This document shows positions 10,454-20,439 of a DNA stretch of 64,000 nucleotides, piece after piece (within the stretch, counting starts at the first letter, position 1; each line of letters starts with the position of its first letter). The translations under genes and the position numbers were made by a program. The stretch is from Gonatopus flavifemur. Taxonomy: Eukaryota; Arthropoda; Insecta; Hymenoptera; Dryinidae. The notes under the pieces were generated by a model. That model did not search any database. It worked only from the letters and a program-made list of their open reading frames with translations, and had not been told where the DNA came from. The stretch spans positions 2,232,001 to 2,296,000 of the forward strand of contig JAFFJZ010000030.1 in the NCBI GenBank assembly GCA_018340375.1. The letters are read 5' to 3'.

Positions 10454-12935
10454 GCTGAGAACGAACAAAATAATGGAAAAAATCCAGGATGCGTCCTTGG
10501 CCTTGAAAAAAGTCAATTCAAGGTCAAATTTTTTTTTCTCCATATATTGAACTCAAACTGTGTATAACTACGTTTTTTGATGTGCTGAGTACGAAAAAAA
10601 AGTGAAAAAAATCCTGGATGCGTCCTTGACCTTGAAAAAGGTCAATTCAAGGTCGAATTTTTTTTTCTCCATATATTGAACTCAAACTGTGTATGTCTAC
10701 GTTTTCTTATTTGCTGAGTACGAAAAGGAGGTGGAAAAAATCCTGGATCCGTCCGTGACCTTGAAAAAGGTCAATTCAAGGTCGAATTTTTTTTGCTCGA
10801 TATATTGAACTCAAATTGTGTATATCTACGTTTTTCGATGCGCTGAGTACAAAGAAAATAATGAAAAAAATCCAGGATGCGTCCTTGACCTTGAAAAAGG
10901 TCGATTCAAGGTCGAATTTTTTTTTCTCCATATATTGAACTCAAATTGTGTATATCTACGTTTTTCGATGCGCTGAGTACGAAAAAAATAATGAAAAAAA
11001 TCCAGGATGCGTCCTTGACCTTGGGAAAGGTCGATTCAAGGTCGAATTTTTTTTTCTCCATATATTGAACTCAAACTGTGTATATCTACGTTTTCTCATT
11101 TGCTGAGTACGAGAAGAAAGTGGAAAAAATCCTGGATCCGTCCTTGACCTTGAAAAAGGTAAATTCAAGGTCGAATTTTTTTTCTCGATATATTGAACTC
11201 AAATTGTGTATATCTACGTTTTTCGATGCGCTGAGTACGAAGAAAATAATGAAAAAAATCCAGGATGCGTCCTTGACCTTGAAAAAGGTCGATTCAAGGT
11301 CGAATTTTTTTTTCCCCATATATTGAACTCAAATTGTGTATATCTACGTTTTTCGATGCGCCGAGTACGAACAAAATAATGAAAAAAATCCAGGATGCGT
11401 CCTTGACCTTGAAAAAAGTCAATTCAAGGTCAAATTTTTTTTTCTCCTGATATTGAACTCAAACTGTGTATAACTACGTTTTCTGATGTGCTGAGTACGA
11501 AAAAAAAGTGAAAAAAATCCTGGATGCGTCCTTGACCTTGAAAAAGGTCAATTCATGGTCGAATTTTTTTTTCTCCATATATTGAACTCAAATTGTGTAT
11601 ATCTAGGTTTTTCGATGCGCTGAGTACGAAAAAAATAATGAAAAAAATCCAGGATGGGTCCTTGACCTTGGGAAAGGTCGATTCAAGGTCGAATTTTTTT
11701 TTCTCCATATATTGAACTCAAACTGTGTATATCTACGTTTTCTCATTTGCTGAGTACGAGAAGAAAGTGGAAAAAATCCTGGATCCGTCCTTGACCTTGA
11801 AAAAGGTCGATTCAAGGTCGAATTTTTTTTTCCCCATATATTGAACTCAAATTGTGTATATCTACGTTTTTCGATGCGCCGAGTACGAACAAAATAATGA
11901 AAAAAATCCAGGATGCGTCCTTGACCTTGAAAAAAGTCAATTCAAGGTCAAATTTTTTTTTCCCCTGATATTGAACTCAAACTGTGTATAACTACGTTTT
12001 TTGATGTGCTGAGTACGAAAAAAAAGTGAAAAAAATCCTGGATGCGTCCTTGACCTTGAAAAAGGTCAATTCATGGTCGAATTTTTTTTTCTCCATATAT
12101 TGAACTCAAATTGTGTATATCTACGTTTTTCGATGCGCTGAGTACGAAGAAAATAATGAAAAAAATCCAGGATGCGTCCTTGACCTTGAAAAAGGTCGAT
12201 TCAAGGTCGAATTTTTTTTTCCCCATATATTGAACTCAAATTGTGTATATCCACGTTTTTCGATGCGCCGAGTACGAAAAAAATAATGAAAAAAATCCAG
12301 GATGCGTCCTTGACCTTGAAAAAGGTCGATTCAAGGTCGAATTTTTTTTTCTCCATATATTGAACTCAAATTGTGTATATCTACGTTTTTCGATGCGCTG
12401 AGTACGAAGAAAATAATGAAAAAAATCCAGGATGCGTCCTTGACCTTGAAAAAGGTCGATTCAAGGTCGAATTTTTTTTTCCCCATATATTGAACTCAAA
12501 TTGTGTATATCCACGTTTTTCGATGCGCCGAGTACGAAAAAAATAATGAAAAAAATCCAGGATGCGTCCTTGACCTTGAAAAAGGTCGATTCAAGGTCGA
12601 CTTTTTTTTTCTCCATATATTGAACTCAAACTGTGTATATCTCCGTCCTTTGATGTGCTGAGTACGAAAAAAATTAATGAAAAAAATCCAGGATGCGTCC
12701 TTGACCTTGAAAAAGGTCGATTCAAGGTCGAATTTTTTTTTCTCCATATATTGAACTCAAACAGTGTGTATCTCCGTCCTTTGATGTGCTGAGTACGAAA
12801 AAAATAGTGAAAAAAATCCTGGATGCGTCCTTGACCTTGAAAAAGGTCAATTCAAGGTCGAATTTTTTTTTCTTCATATATTGAACTCAAATTGTGTATA
12901 TCTACGTTTTTCGATGAACTGAATACGAAAAAAAT
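10454..12935 (+). repeat. left ~130 bp satellite array, ~19 units
   Basis: Head-to-tail units of 129-130 bp, each with GCTGAGTACGAA, AATCCAGGATGCGTCC, TTGACCTTGAAAAAGGTC, TTCAAGGTCGAA, a poly-T stretch, CATATATTGAACTCAAA and TATCTACGTTTTTCGATG. Phase marks at 10454, 10584, 10713, 10842 and 10972 show the period. A four-unit (~520 bp) higher-order repeat is visible: the same variant block starts near 11356 and 11876. Every unit carries at least two TCAAGGTC half-sites in inverted order. Open frames in the array are artefacts. Confidence 0.95.
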
Positions 12936-12937
12936 AA

Positions 12938-15900
12938 TTTGATGTGATTTTGATTTGATTTGATTTATTTTACGGGCTAAGACGCCCTTTAGGTACAAAA
13001 GTATGTAAACATTATCATGGCGGTTAACAAAAGAAAATTTTCAAATAAAGTACTAAAAAGTACATTACAATAAGACACGGTGTAAATTATCACGAACCTT
13101 AAAGTATAGATATGTAATAATACATAAATTATAATCTCACACTCTTCTTAGAGAAAGCCTTCTGGGCCGCTTTCTTAAAGATTGATACTGACCCCGAAAA
13201 GAAATCAAGATCATCTTTATATGAGTTTGCCAAGCAACAGATGCGGTTGACTGGATCAGAATAAAAATAATGTGAAGTGAACATCGGAATATTGAAAAGC
13301 GAAGCCTTTCGTAGAGTTCTAGATGGTACATTGAAGTTTAAAAGAGAGAGTAGTTCAGGACAGCTGATTTGACCATTAATGTTTTTGAAAATGAAAACGA
13401 GATCGTCAACCAACCTACGAGCTTCAAGCGTGGTCATGTCAAGCGATCTCATTAACGGTCCATAATCATGGCAGGACACGGCCATGGGAGTGAAATTTTT
13501 AAAAGCTAAGAAACGCAAAAACTTGTGCTGAACTCTCTCAATCAGTTTACAATATTTATCTTGGTGAGGCGACCAGATCTGGGACGCATATTCTAAATTA
13601 GGTCTGACAAGAGCATTGTATAGTGCCAAGAGTGTTGAGGGTTCTTTGAAGTCTTTAGACATACGCTTCAGAAATCCGAGTTGCTTCATAGCCGTATTAA
13701 CCATATTTTGATAATGCATAGTGAAATTGAACTTAGAATCAATTATAGTTCCCAAATCATGCATACTCTGAACAACCTCTAAGCTAGACCCGTTCAATTC
13801 ATATGAGAACATGACTGGTTGCATCTTACGCGAAAGTCTCATTACTTTACACTTCGATATATTCAGTTGCAGTTTATTCAAGGCACACCATGATTCCAAC
13901 CTATGCAAATCGGATTGTAATGCGATGACATCAGCGTATGATAAGATTCTCAAGAATAATTTCAAATCATCCGCGAAAAGTAAAAATTTAACATGCTTAA
14001 AATTGTCACCAATATCATTGATAAACAAAATAAATAGCAATGGGCCTAAATGCGACCCTTGCGGAACACCTGGTTGTACATTGATAGACCTTGAGATGAA
14101 ATTCTTAACCTTAACAGTTTGAGTTCTATTCGTAAGATAGCTTCTCATCCAATTAAGAATATTTCCACGGAAACCAAGGCGGTATAATTTAGATAAGAGA
14201 ATATTATGATCTACAGTATCAAAGGCTTTTGTGAAATCAGTATAAACTGTATCTACCCGACCGTTATTATCCAAAACTCTTGATACATAGTTACAATAAA
14301 TAGCCAAGTTGGTGATAGTTGAACGACCAGGCATAAAACCATGTTGCATATCCGAAATGACGCCAGAAAACAGTGGAGATATTATATCAGTTACCAAGCT
14401 TTCAAATAGTTTGGGAATTGCACTTATGATAGATATTGGCCTGTAATTTTTCACATCTGCTCTGCAACCAGCCTTAAAAATCGGCGAGACCAAACTATTT
14501 TTCCAGCGGGTAGGAAAATGACCAGAAGATAAGGAGGCGTTGAAAATCAACCACAGTGGTCGTGATAATATGTAGCTGCAGGATTTCAAAAACAAAGGGG
14601 GAATCCCATCATCGCCAGGACCCTTATTGATATCCAAAGAGTTGATTCCCATAAGCACCGTTCCAATGTTAATATAGAGATCAGAGATATCCAAATCAGA
14701 ATTGGATACTAAATTAGGAGTCAGATCATTGTGAGAAACATAAACAGACTCAAAGTGAGCAGCGAACAAGTCAGCAATTTCACGCCCAAAGGTAACTGAG
14801 ATTCCATCCATAACCATTTTACCCGGAATACCATTGTCGGATCGACGAAAATTGACATAGTTCCGAAAGCCTTTGATACTATGAGGAATTTGCAATTCCG
14901 TTGAGCGAACATAATCATTATAACACTTATCCACTAATTTTTTACATTGAGCACGCAAATCAGAGAAAACATGATAATCTTGTATCCGATTATATTTCTT
15001 ATACATACAATGTGCTTCTTTCTTGGCACGTATCAGATCGATCAACTGTTTCGAAAACCATCTAGGGTATTTGGAATCACGAGAATAATATTTAGGAACG
15101 TACAAATCAATTGCGTAATTCATAATCTCATACAAACACTCAACCGCATCATCAATAGTCAAAACACTAAGTAATGAATCCCAAGGGATTTGATTGAAAA
15201 AATTTCGAATTGCAGTATAATCACCCAAATTGAAATTATAACGACAAATATTATCTCGCGGAAGATAATTAATTGAAACCACATCCAGTATAGAAAGAAG
15301 AGGTGGATGATATTTATCACAGGTGAGAAGAGACTCAGCAGGTAATGTTGTCACTACAGAACTGTCATTTGTAAATAACAGATCAAGCATAGTACCAAAA
15401 TCATTACATATATCATTCTTCAAGGATAAATTTGAGGAGTCAAAATATTCACAGACAAATTGTATCGACTGCACTTCATTACATGTTGCACCGGGAATTA
15501 TGTCACATGATAAATTTGCACTAGTTAAACGCCAAGAAGCATGTGGTAGATTATAATCATCATATAGATAAAAAGAGAGATCCTGATTGGCACTCAGAAT
15601 AGCTTCCACACTCTTACAATGATCTTCATAAAGATGCGCAGATGATGATGGCGGAATATAGACGGCTCCAAAAATCGATTCCGAAGAACCCATCCTAACT
15701 TTTATAAACAAATGTTCAACATTTGAGTGCTCATCGATTAATTCAGAACTCGGAATGCCATTTTTCACTGCTATCAAGACTCCTCCTCCCCTCTCACAAT
15801 GACTAGTCAGTAGAGATCTATCCTTTCTGTACACAGTGTAACCGTGCAAGCCGATTTCCGTTGATAAAATTTTATCAGAGAGCCAAGTTTCCGATAAAAT

Positions 15901-15996
15901 GATGATGTCATAGCGATCGACAGACGCTGTGACTGCACAATGAAGCGCATTTAGTTTAGTACGAAGGTCAAACGAACACGGGATGAGTAGTTTACT
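12938..15996 (-). mobile_element. 5'-truncated LINE, Jockey/CR1-like
   Basis: A non-LTR retrotransposon inserted at the inner edge of the left satellite array. Its 3' end, on the left, finishes in an (AAATC)n microsatellite tail (12942-12970), typical of CR1/Jockey-group 3' ends. Its 5' end stops inside the endonuclease domain, so it is 5' truncated, as is usual for LINE insertion. No ORF1 (gag-like) is present. Confidence 0.85.
13129..15996 (-). CDS. LINE ORF2 endonuclease-reverse transcriptase
   Basis: An uninterrupted frame of 955 codons, bounded by a TGA at 15999-15997 and a natural stop at 13131-13129. The true start is lost with the 5' truncation. An ATG-independent frame continues ~49 codons upstream of the TTG at 15849. 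It begins inside the apurinic-like endonuclease domain (SETWL, then GGGVLIAV, then VYIPPS). The reverse transcriptase follows with NYRPISI, QHGFMPGRSTITNLA, YTDFTKAFDTVDH, GVPQGSHLGPLLF and the catalytic FADD box, then a C-terminal thumb and tail. No frameshift or stop interrupts it, so the insertion is young, but the missing N-terminus of the endonuclease makes it inactive. Jockey/CR1 placement is from motif style only. Confidence 0.9.
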   Translation of the reverse strand, partial: SKLLIPCSFDLRTKLNALHCAVTASVDRYDIIILSETWLSDKILSTEIGLHGYTVYRKDRSLLTSHCERGGGVLIAVKNGIPSSELIDEHSNVEHLFIKVRMGSSESIFGAVYIPPSSSAHLYEDHCKSVEAILSANQDLSFYLYDDYNLPHASWRLTSANLSCDIIPGATCNEVQSIQFVCEYFDSSNLSLKNDICNDFGTMLDLLFTNDSSVVTTLPAESLLTCDKYHPPLLSILDVVSINYLPRDNICRYNFNLGDYTAIRNFFNQIPWDSLLSVLTIDDAVECLYEIMNYAIDLYVPKYYSRDSKYPRWFSKQLIDLIRAKKEAHCMYKKYNRIQDYHVFSDLRAQCKKLVDKCYNDYVRSTELQIPHSIKGFRNYVNFRRSDNGIPGKMVMDGISVTFGREIADLFAAHFESVYVSHNDLTPNLVSNSDLDISDLYINIGTVLMGINSLDINKGPGDDGIPPLFLKSCSYILSRPLWLIFNASLSSGHFPTRWKNSLVSPIFKAGCRADVKNYRPISIISAIPKLFESLVTDIISPLFSGVISDMQHGFMPGRSTITNLAIYCNYVSRVLDNNGRVDTVYTDFTKAFDTVDHNILLSKLYRLGFRGNILNWMRSYLTNRTQTVKVKNFISRSINVQPGVPQGSHLGPLLFILFINDIGDNFKHVKFLLFADDLKLFLRILSYADVIALQSDLHRLESWCALNKLQLNISKCKVMRLSRKMQPVMFSYELNGSSLEVVQSMHDLGTIIDSKFNFTMHYQNMVNTAMKQLGFLKRMSKDFKEPSTLLALYNALVRPNLEYASQIWSPHQDKYCKLIERVQHKFLRFLAFKNFTPMAVSCHDYGPLMRSLDMTTLEARRLVDDLVFIFKNINGQISCPELLSLLNFNVPSRTLRKASLFNIPMFTSHYFYSDPVNRICCLANSYKDDLDFFSGSVSIFKKAAQKAFSKKSVRL

Positions 15997-16144
15997 TCAC
16001 ACACTGAACTTCTTAGGAATCCAATGTGACAGACCCAGTAGAGCATGGAAGGTAATCGGAGCACGGCTATGAAAACCTCAAATAGTAGGTTATGCAGCTG
16101 AGGAGCGTTACCCACTATTCGATCACATCTTTAGACCGGATTCA

Positions 16145-16392
16145 CAGGGTACCCAAGGTATGATGTAGAACCAAAAACACGAGTTCCAGCGCCACCTACA
16201 ACCTGGTCGGGAACTAAAGCCCACACACACAACGATACTACATATACGTTTACCCTCATACTAATAGCATCTTCAGTGTGGGTGTAAACGTATATGTGGT
16301 ATCGTTGTGTGTGTGAGCTTTAGTTCTCGACCAAGTTGTAGGCGGCGCTGGAACTCGTGTTTCTGTTTCTACATTATACTATGGGTACCCTG
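16145..16392. mobile_element. hAT MITE with 8 bp TSD
   Basis: A 248 bp hairpin whose ends read CAGGGTACCCA in inverted orientation, with ~115 bp arms. It is flanked by a perfect 8 bp duplication, CGGATTCA (16137-16144 and 16393-16400). CAGGG ends and an 8 bp TSD define the hAT superfamily. It is nested in the 5' region of the piggyBac-like element. Confidence 0.92.
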
Positions 16393-16835
16393 CGGATTCA
16401 TCCTTGAACCGGGTGTGCCTAATGGCAAAGGAGGGATTCCTAGGAAAATCAGTGTTCGAAGTAAATTACCTACTCTTTGTACGTTTGACATCTTGGGTAC
16501 ATATACATATATAAATATAAATATATCCATATAAACATGAAAATTTCGCGTTCATTCATCTCAGGTACGGTGATCATAACTTGGACGGTCCTTTTCAGGA
16601 TAGTTCAAGAACGTTCTCATTTGGCGGTGGTTATTTGATCATTATTCTTCTTTAGGATATTTCGTGGTTCCTCTCCACAGGTCCGGCGATAGTACCTCAC
16701 GCAGGCTTTTCCAAGATATTTCGAACGGATCCTCATTTGGCTGTGGTTATTTCACCGAAGGTTCCTATTAGAACATTTGACGGTCTTCCTTCTCAGGTGC
16801 AGATTTCATTTATTCAGTAGCTGCTGTTTTATAAA
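16393..16835 (+). other. 5' leader region of piggyBac transposase
   Basis: About 440 bp between the nested MITE and the transposase ATG, with repeated AGGATAT / TTCGGCGGTG-like phrases. The ATG at 16836 is preceded by TTTTATAAA, which could be a core promoter TATA or simply AT-rich leader. A short TTTATTCAG before it may be an initiator or splice-like signal. No exon upstream could be shown. Confidence 0.35.
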
Positions 16836-18401
16836 ATGACTGACAGAGAGGCTTGGAGTAGCGGTGAATCCGAACCAGAAGAACAAGATCCTGGGAATGA
16901 AGAATTTGAAGCCATTAATTTGGAAGACCCCACCTATGACCGAACTCAAATTTTTCATGATGCGAATTTTCACCCATCAATCAGAGATTTCGAAGGGAAC
17001 TCCAGAATGAATCCTAACGCTCTTATAACGGGAAATTTGCCAATAGACTTTTTCAATTATTTTTCCGATTCTTCCCTGGTTCAACGGATTGTAGACGAGA
17101 CAAATCGTTACCATGCCCAGAATCCTCAAAGTTCATCTTCCCATATGAAAGACTGGTGCCCTTTGACCAAAGATGAATTTGAAATGTTTCTTGGTCTCTC
17201 AATTCTCATGGGCCATGTTCGGAAAGGTGATTTGAAAGATTATTGGTCTACGGATCCTTTGCTTCATACTCCGATTTCTCGAGAAAGAATGCATCGTGAT
17301 AGATATTTGCAAATTCTGCGACAATTACACTTCCAAGATAATGAAGATGATTTAGAATTTGTCAATCATCCTTTACGGAAAATGAAACCAGTGATAGACC
17401 ACCTACAAAGTAAATTTTCGGTAGCTCTCATACCAGGCAAAAACCTGTTTATAGACGAAAGTCTGTTATTGTGGAAAGGCAGGCTTCGATTCAAACAATA
17501 TATTCCGTTGAAAAGGAATCGTTTCGGCATCAAGTTGTTTGAGTTGGTAGACTGCGATACTGGATTCATTCTAGGCTTTATTGTTTACACTGGATCAGAT
17601 ACTGAGTATCAAAAGTTCGGTTTAGGTGTTACCGTTGATATTGTCGCTCACTTTTTACAACCTTATTTTTATGAGGGTCATGTTATATATATAGACAATT
17701 GGTACATATCCCCTAGTTTGGCTGAATTGCTGCATGATCGTGATACGGGAATTTGTGGAACAGTCAAAGCAAATAGAAAGGGAATGCCAAAGCTGGGAAA
17801 CAAATTACAGCGAGGTGAAATACAAATTGCTCATAATTATGCTTGGATGGCAATGAAATGGGAAGACAAACGAAGTGTTCGCATGCTTACAAGTGTACAC
17901 GAACCAGAATTCTGTGCAACTGGGAAAAAAAATTATCAAACAAAAGAAGACATTATAAAGCCAACGTGTATTCATGAATACAATAAGAATATGAGCGGCA
18001 TTGATAATATTGATAGACAACTCTCGATAACAGAAACAGTGCGAAAAACAATGAAGTGGTATGGGAAGCTTTTTTTTCACCTTATTGATTTATGCCTGTG
18101 TAATGCTCATACTTTATACAGACTGAAAAATCAAGAACAAACATCTTTTCCTTCATTTCGTTCACAAGTAGCTAGAGGATTAATGAAACTGGAGTCTCCT
18201 GAAAACATTCCCCGTAACGAACTCTGTGCCACTCGATTACTTAGTCGCCACTTACCCCAATGTACTACAAAACGAAGGTGCCAATTGTGTAGTTTGCGTG
18301 AAAAAACATCTCGAACGAACTACATATGCTCCATTTGCGATATACCTCTATGCATAACGCCATGCTTTGAAGAGTACCACACTAAAGTGACATTGCCATG
18401 A
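16836..18401 (+). CDS. piggyBac-family transposase, uninterrupted
   Basis: A 521-residue cut-and-paste transposase (DDE_Tnp_1_7 type), acting in the nucleus on TTAA sites. The N-terminus is acidic (SSGESEPEEQDPGNEEFE), as is usual. The catalytic aspartates are Asp207 in LFIDES, Asp287 in YIDNWY and Asp390 in MSGIDNID. Their spacings (80 and 103) are close to those of insect piggyBac. A cysteine-rich C-terminal domain follows, with CQLC, CSIC and CITPC plus histidines. It matches the zinc-binding domain that recognises the internal repeats. The ORF has no stops or frameshifts and keeps all catalytic residues. It is somewhat shorter than classical piggyBac (594 aa). It sits inside the large element bounded by matching TIRs, so it probably is that element's own transposase. 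Confidence 0.95.
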   Translation: MTDREAWSSGESEPEEQDPGNEEFEAINLEDPTYDRTQIFHDANFHPSIRDFEGNSRMNPNALITGNLPIDFFNYFSDSSLVQRIVDETNRYHAQNPQSSSSHMKDWCPLTKDEFEMFLGLSILMGHVRKGDLKDYWSTDPLLHTPISRERMHRDRYLQILRQLHFQDNEDDLEFVNHPLRKMKPVIDHLQSKFSVALIPGKNLFIDESLLLWKGRLRFKQYIPLKRNRFGIKLFELVDCDTGFILGFIVYTGSDTEYQKFGLGVTVDIVAHFLQPYFYEGHVIYIDNWYISPSLAELLHDRDTGICGTVKANRKGMPKLGNKLQRGEIQIAHNYAWMAMKWEDKRSVRMLTSVHEPEFCATGKKNYQTKEDIIKPTCIHEYNKNMSGIDNIDRQLSITETVRKTMKWYGKLFFHLIDLCLCNAHTLYRLKNQEQTSFPSFRSQVARGLMKLESPENIPRNELCATRLLSRHLPQCTTKRRCQLCSLREKTSRTNYICSICDIPLCITPCFEEYHTKVTLP

Positions 18402-18420
18402 GATTGATTGATTCAAGATC

Positions 18421-19020
18421 ACATGAGGGGCAAGGGGACTCACGGTAATGAAGCACCCCGACGTGAGAGGCAAGGGGACTCACGGTAATGAAGCGAACCG
18501 ACGTGAGAGGCAAGGGGACTCACGGTAATAAAGCATCCCAACTTGAGAGGCGAGGGGACTCACGGTAATAAAGCACCCCGACGTGAGAGGCAAGGGAACT
18601 CACGGTAATGAAGCACCCCGACGTGAGAGGCAAGGGGACTCACGGTAATGAAGCACCCCGACGTGAGAGGCAAGGGGACTCACGGTAATAAAGCATCCCA
18701 ACGTGAGAGGCGAGGGGACTCACGGTAATAAAGCACCCCGACGTGAGAGGCAAGGGGACTCACGATAATGAAGCACTCCGACGTGAGAGGCAAGGGGACT
18801 CATGGTAATAAAGCACCCCGACGTGAGAGGCAAGGGGACTCACGGTAATGAAGCACCCCGACGTGAGAGGCAAGGGGACTCACGGTAATGAAGCACCCCG
18901 ACGTGAGAGGCAAGGGGACTCACGGTAATAAAGCACCACGACGTGAGAGGCAAGGGGACTCACGTAAATCAAGCACCCCAACGTGAGAGGCAAGGGAACT
19001 CACGAAAACCAAGCACCCCG
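18421..19020 (+). repeat. 40 bp minisatellite, exactly 15 units
   Basis: Fifteen units of exactly 40 bp (600 bp), starting 20 bp after the transposase stop. The unit reads ACGTGAGAGGCAAGGGGACT then CACGGTAATGAAGCACCCCG, with few changes between copies. Each unit contains GTGAG and CTCAC in inverted order, so each can form a small stem. It may be part of the transposase 3' UTR. Confidence 0.97.
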
Positions 19021-19240
19021 AAGGGATCAAATTTTCGCCGCGTCCACGTCGCTGGTCCTGGGTCATGCTGAGAGCGAACAGTCATATAATTGCTTTGGTT
19101 TCTTGATAAACTGTATCTACAGCTGAAATATATTTTCCGAATTTTGTACTGTTTTTGTCGTACCCAGATCCTCAACGAACTTCAAGATGTCTTGGATCGA
19201 AATGAGGGAAACAATATTCCACCTTGAAGTGTTTTCATGT
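19021..19240. other. spacer between minisatellite and right satellite
   Basis: About 220 bp of unique-looking sequence, starting at a GC-rich stretch (TTCGCCGCGTCCACGTCGCT). No gene or repeat recognised. Confidence 0.35.
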
Positions 19241-19259
19241 AGAATCAATAATACTTCCA

Positions 19260-20235
19260 GGACTTTTCACAATGTTTTCCTCACTTAGCACATCAAAAAA
19301 CATAGATGTAAGAGGTGAGAGTTCAAAATATGAAATAAATAAATAAATTGGATCTTGGAATTGCCTTTTTCAAGGTCAAGGACGCTTTCAGGATTTTTTT
19401 CCTAATTTTTCTCGTACTCAGCATTTCAAAAAAACTCCGTACACAAAATGTGAGTTCAATATAAGGAAAAAAAGAACCTCGACCTTGAATTGACCTTTCA
19501 CAAGGTCAAGGCTGCATCCAGGATCTTTTTCATCATTATTCTCGTACTCGACAAATCAATGAACGTCGATGTACACAATTTGAGTTGAATATATGGAGAG
19601 AAAAAAAATTCGACATTAAATCGACCTTCTCCAAAGTCAAGGCTGCATCCAGGATTTCTTCCATCATTATTCTCGTACTCAGCACATCAAAAAACGTCGA
19701 TCTACACAGTTTGAGTTGAATATATGGAGAAAAAAAAATTCGACCTTAAATCGATCTTTTTCAAGGTCAAGGACGCATCTTTGATTTTTTCCACCATTTT
19801 TTTCGTACTCAGAACATCAAAAAACGTAGATATGCACAGTTTGAGTTCAATATATGGAGAAAAAACAAATTGGACCTTGGATCGACCTTGGATCGACTTT
19901 TTTCAAGGTCAAGGACGCATCCTTGATTTTTTCCACCATTTTTTCCTGACTCAGCACATCAAAAAACGTAGATATGCACAGTTTGAGTTCAATATATGGA
20001 GAAAAAACAAATTCAACCTTGGATCGACCTTGGATCGACCTTATTCAAGGTCAAGGACGCATCTTTGATTTTTTTCACCATTCTTTTCGTACTAAGAATA
20101 TCAAAAAGCGTAGATATGCACAGTTTGAGTTCAATATATGGGGGAAAAAGAATTTGACCTTGAATTGACCTTGGATCGACCTTATTCAAGGTCAAGGACG
20201 CATCTTTGATTTTTTTCACTATTTTTTTCGTTTTC
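19260..20235 (-). repeat. right ~130 bp satellite array, inverted
   Basis: About eight diverged units of the same ~130 bp satellite as 10454-12935, in the opposite orientation: TCAAGGTCAAGGACGCATC, CGTACTCAGCACATCAAAAA, then CAGTTTGAGTTCAATATATGG. Units near the right tip are the most alike, with TTGGATCGACC inserted in some. The two arrays make the element a large imperfect inverted repeat. Confidence 0.92.
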
Positions 20236-20296
20236 AGCGCGAAGAATTATGATGGAAAACACCCAAAAATCATTTCACACATTTTTTTGCATTGAC

Positions 20297-20439
20297 CTTT
20301 CTCTTCCGGACGGGACTGGTCCCAAAAGGGACCACCTGTTTGGTCGGAGGTTGGTCGTGAGTTATATATTTGATTTATGCATCAAATACACGATTTTAAA
20401 GAGGTCGATTTGTACTGAAAATTCCCCGTCCTCTAAAGG
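20297..20439 (-). repeat. right terminal region of piggyBac-like element
   Basis: It contains GGACGGGACTGGTCCCAAAA at ~20298-20317 and continues GGGACCACC. This is identical to the left sub-terminal motif and in the same orientation. It is followed ~110 bp later by the inverted tip ending CCGTCCTCTAAAGG. Confidence 0.8.

Larger units (their letters stand above)
10373..20439 (+). mobile_element. giant piggyBac-like transposon (10,067 bp)
   Basis: Both ends carry CCTTTAGAGGACGGG in inverted orientation (10373 rightwards, 20439 leftwards). The left flank is TTAA, the piggyBac target. The right flank is TCGA, apparently a decayed TTAA. A ~24 bp motif, GGGACTGGTCCCAAAAGGGA..., lies directly behind the left tip and again about 110-140 bp inside the right tip. 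Asymmetric internal repeats of that kind are typical of piggyBac. Inside are a left satellite array (10454-12935), a nested LINE (12938-15996), a nested hAT MITE (16145-16392), the transposase (16836-18401), a 40 bp minisatellite and an inverted satellite array (19240-20230). Without the LINE and MITE it would be about 6.7 kb, much longer than classical ~2.5 kb piggyBac. Confidence 0.85.

Noticed and set aside
10956..12747. ORFs of 70-83 codons with the phrase SRSRTHPGFFSLFFSYSA
   Set aside because: They are read-through of the 130 bp satellite. The same phrase repeats with the period of the array.
15323..15556. Plus-strand ORF inside the LINE
   Set aside because: It is the antisense shadow of the 955-codon LINE frame.
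18421..19020. CRISPR array
   Set aside because: The period is 40 bp with no distinct spacers, and this is an insect-like nuclear genome. It is a minisatellite.
19724..20219. ORFs on both strands in the right satellite array
   Set aside because: Same satellite repeat, inverted. No codon bias or domain.
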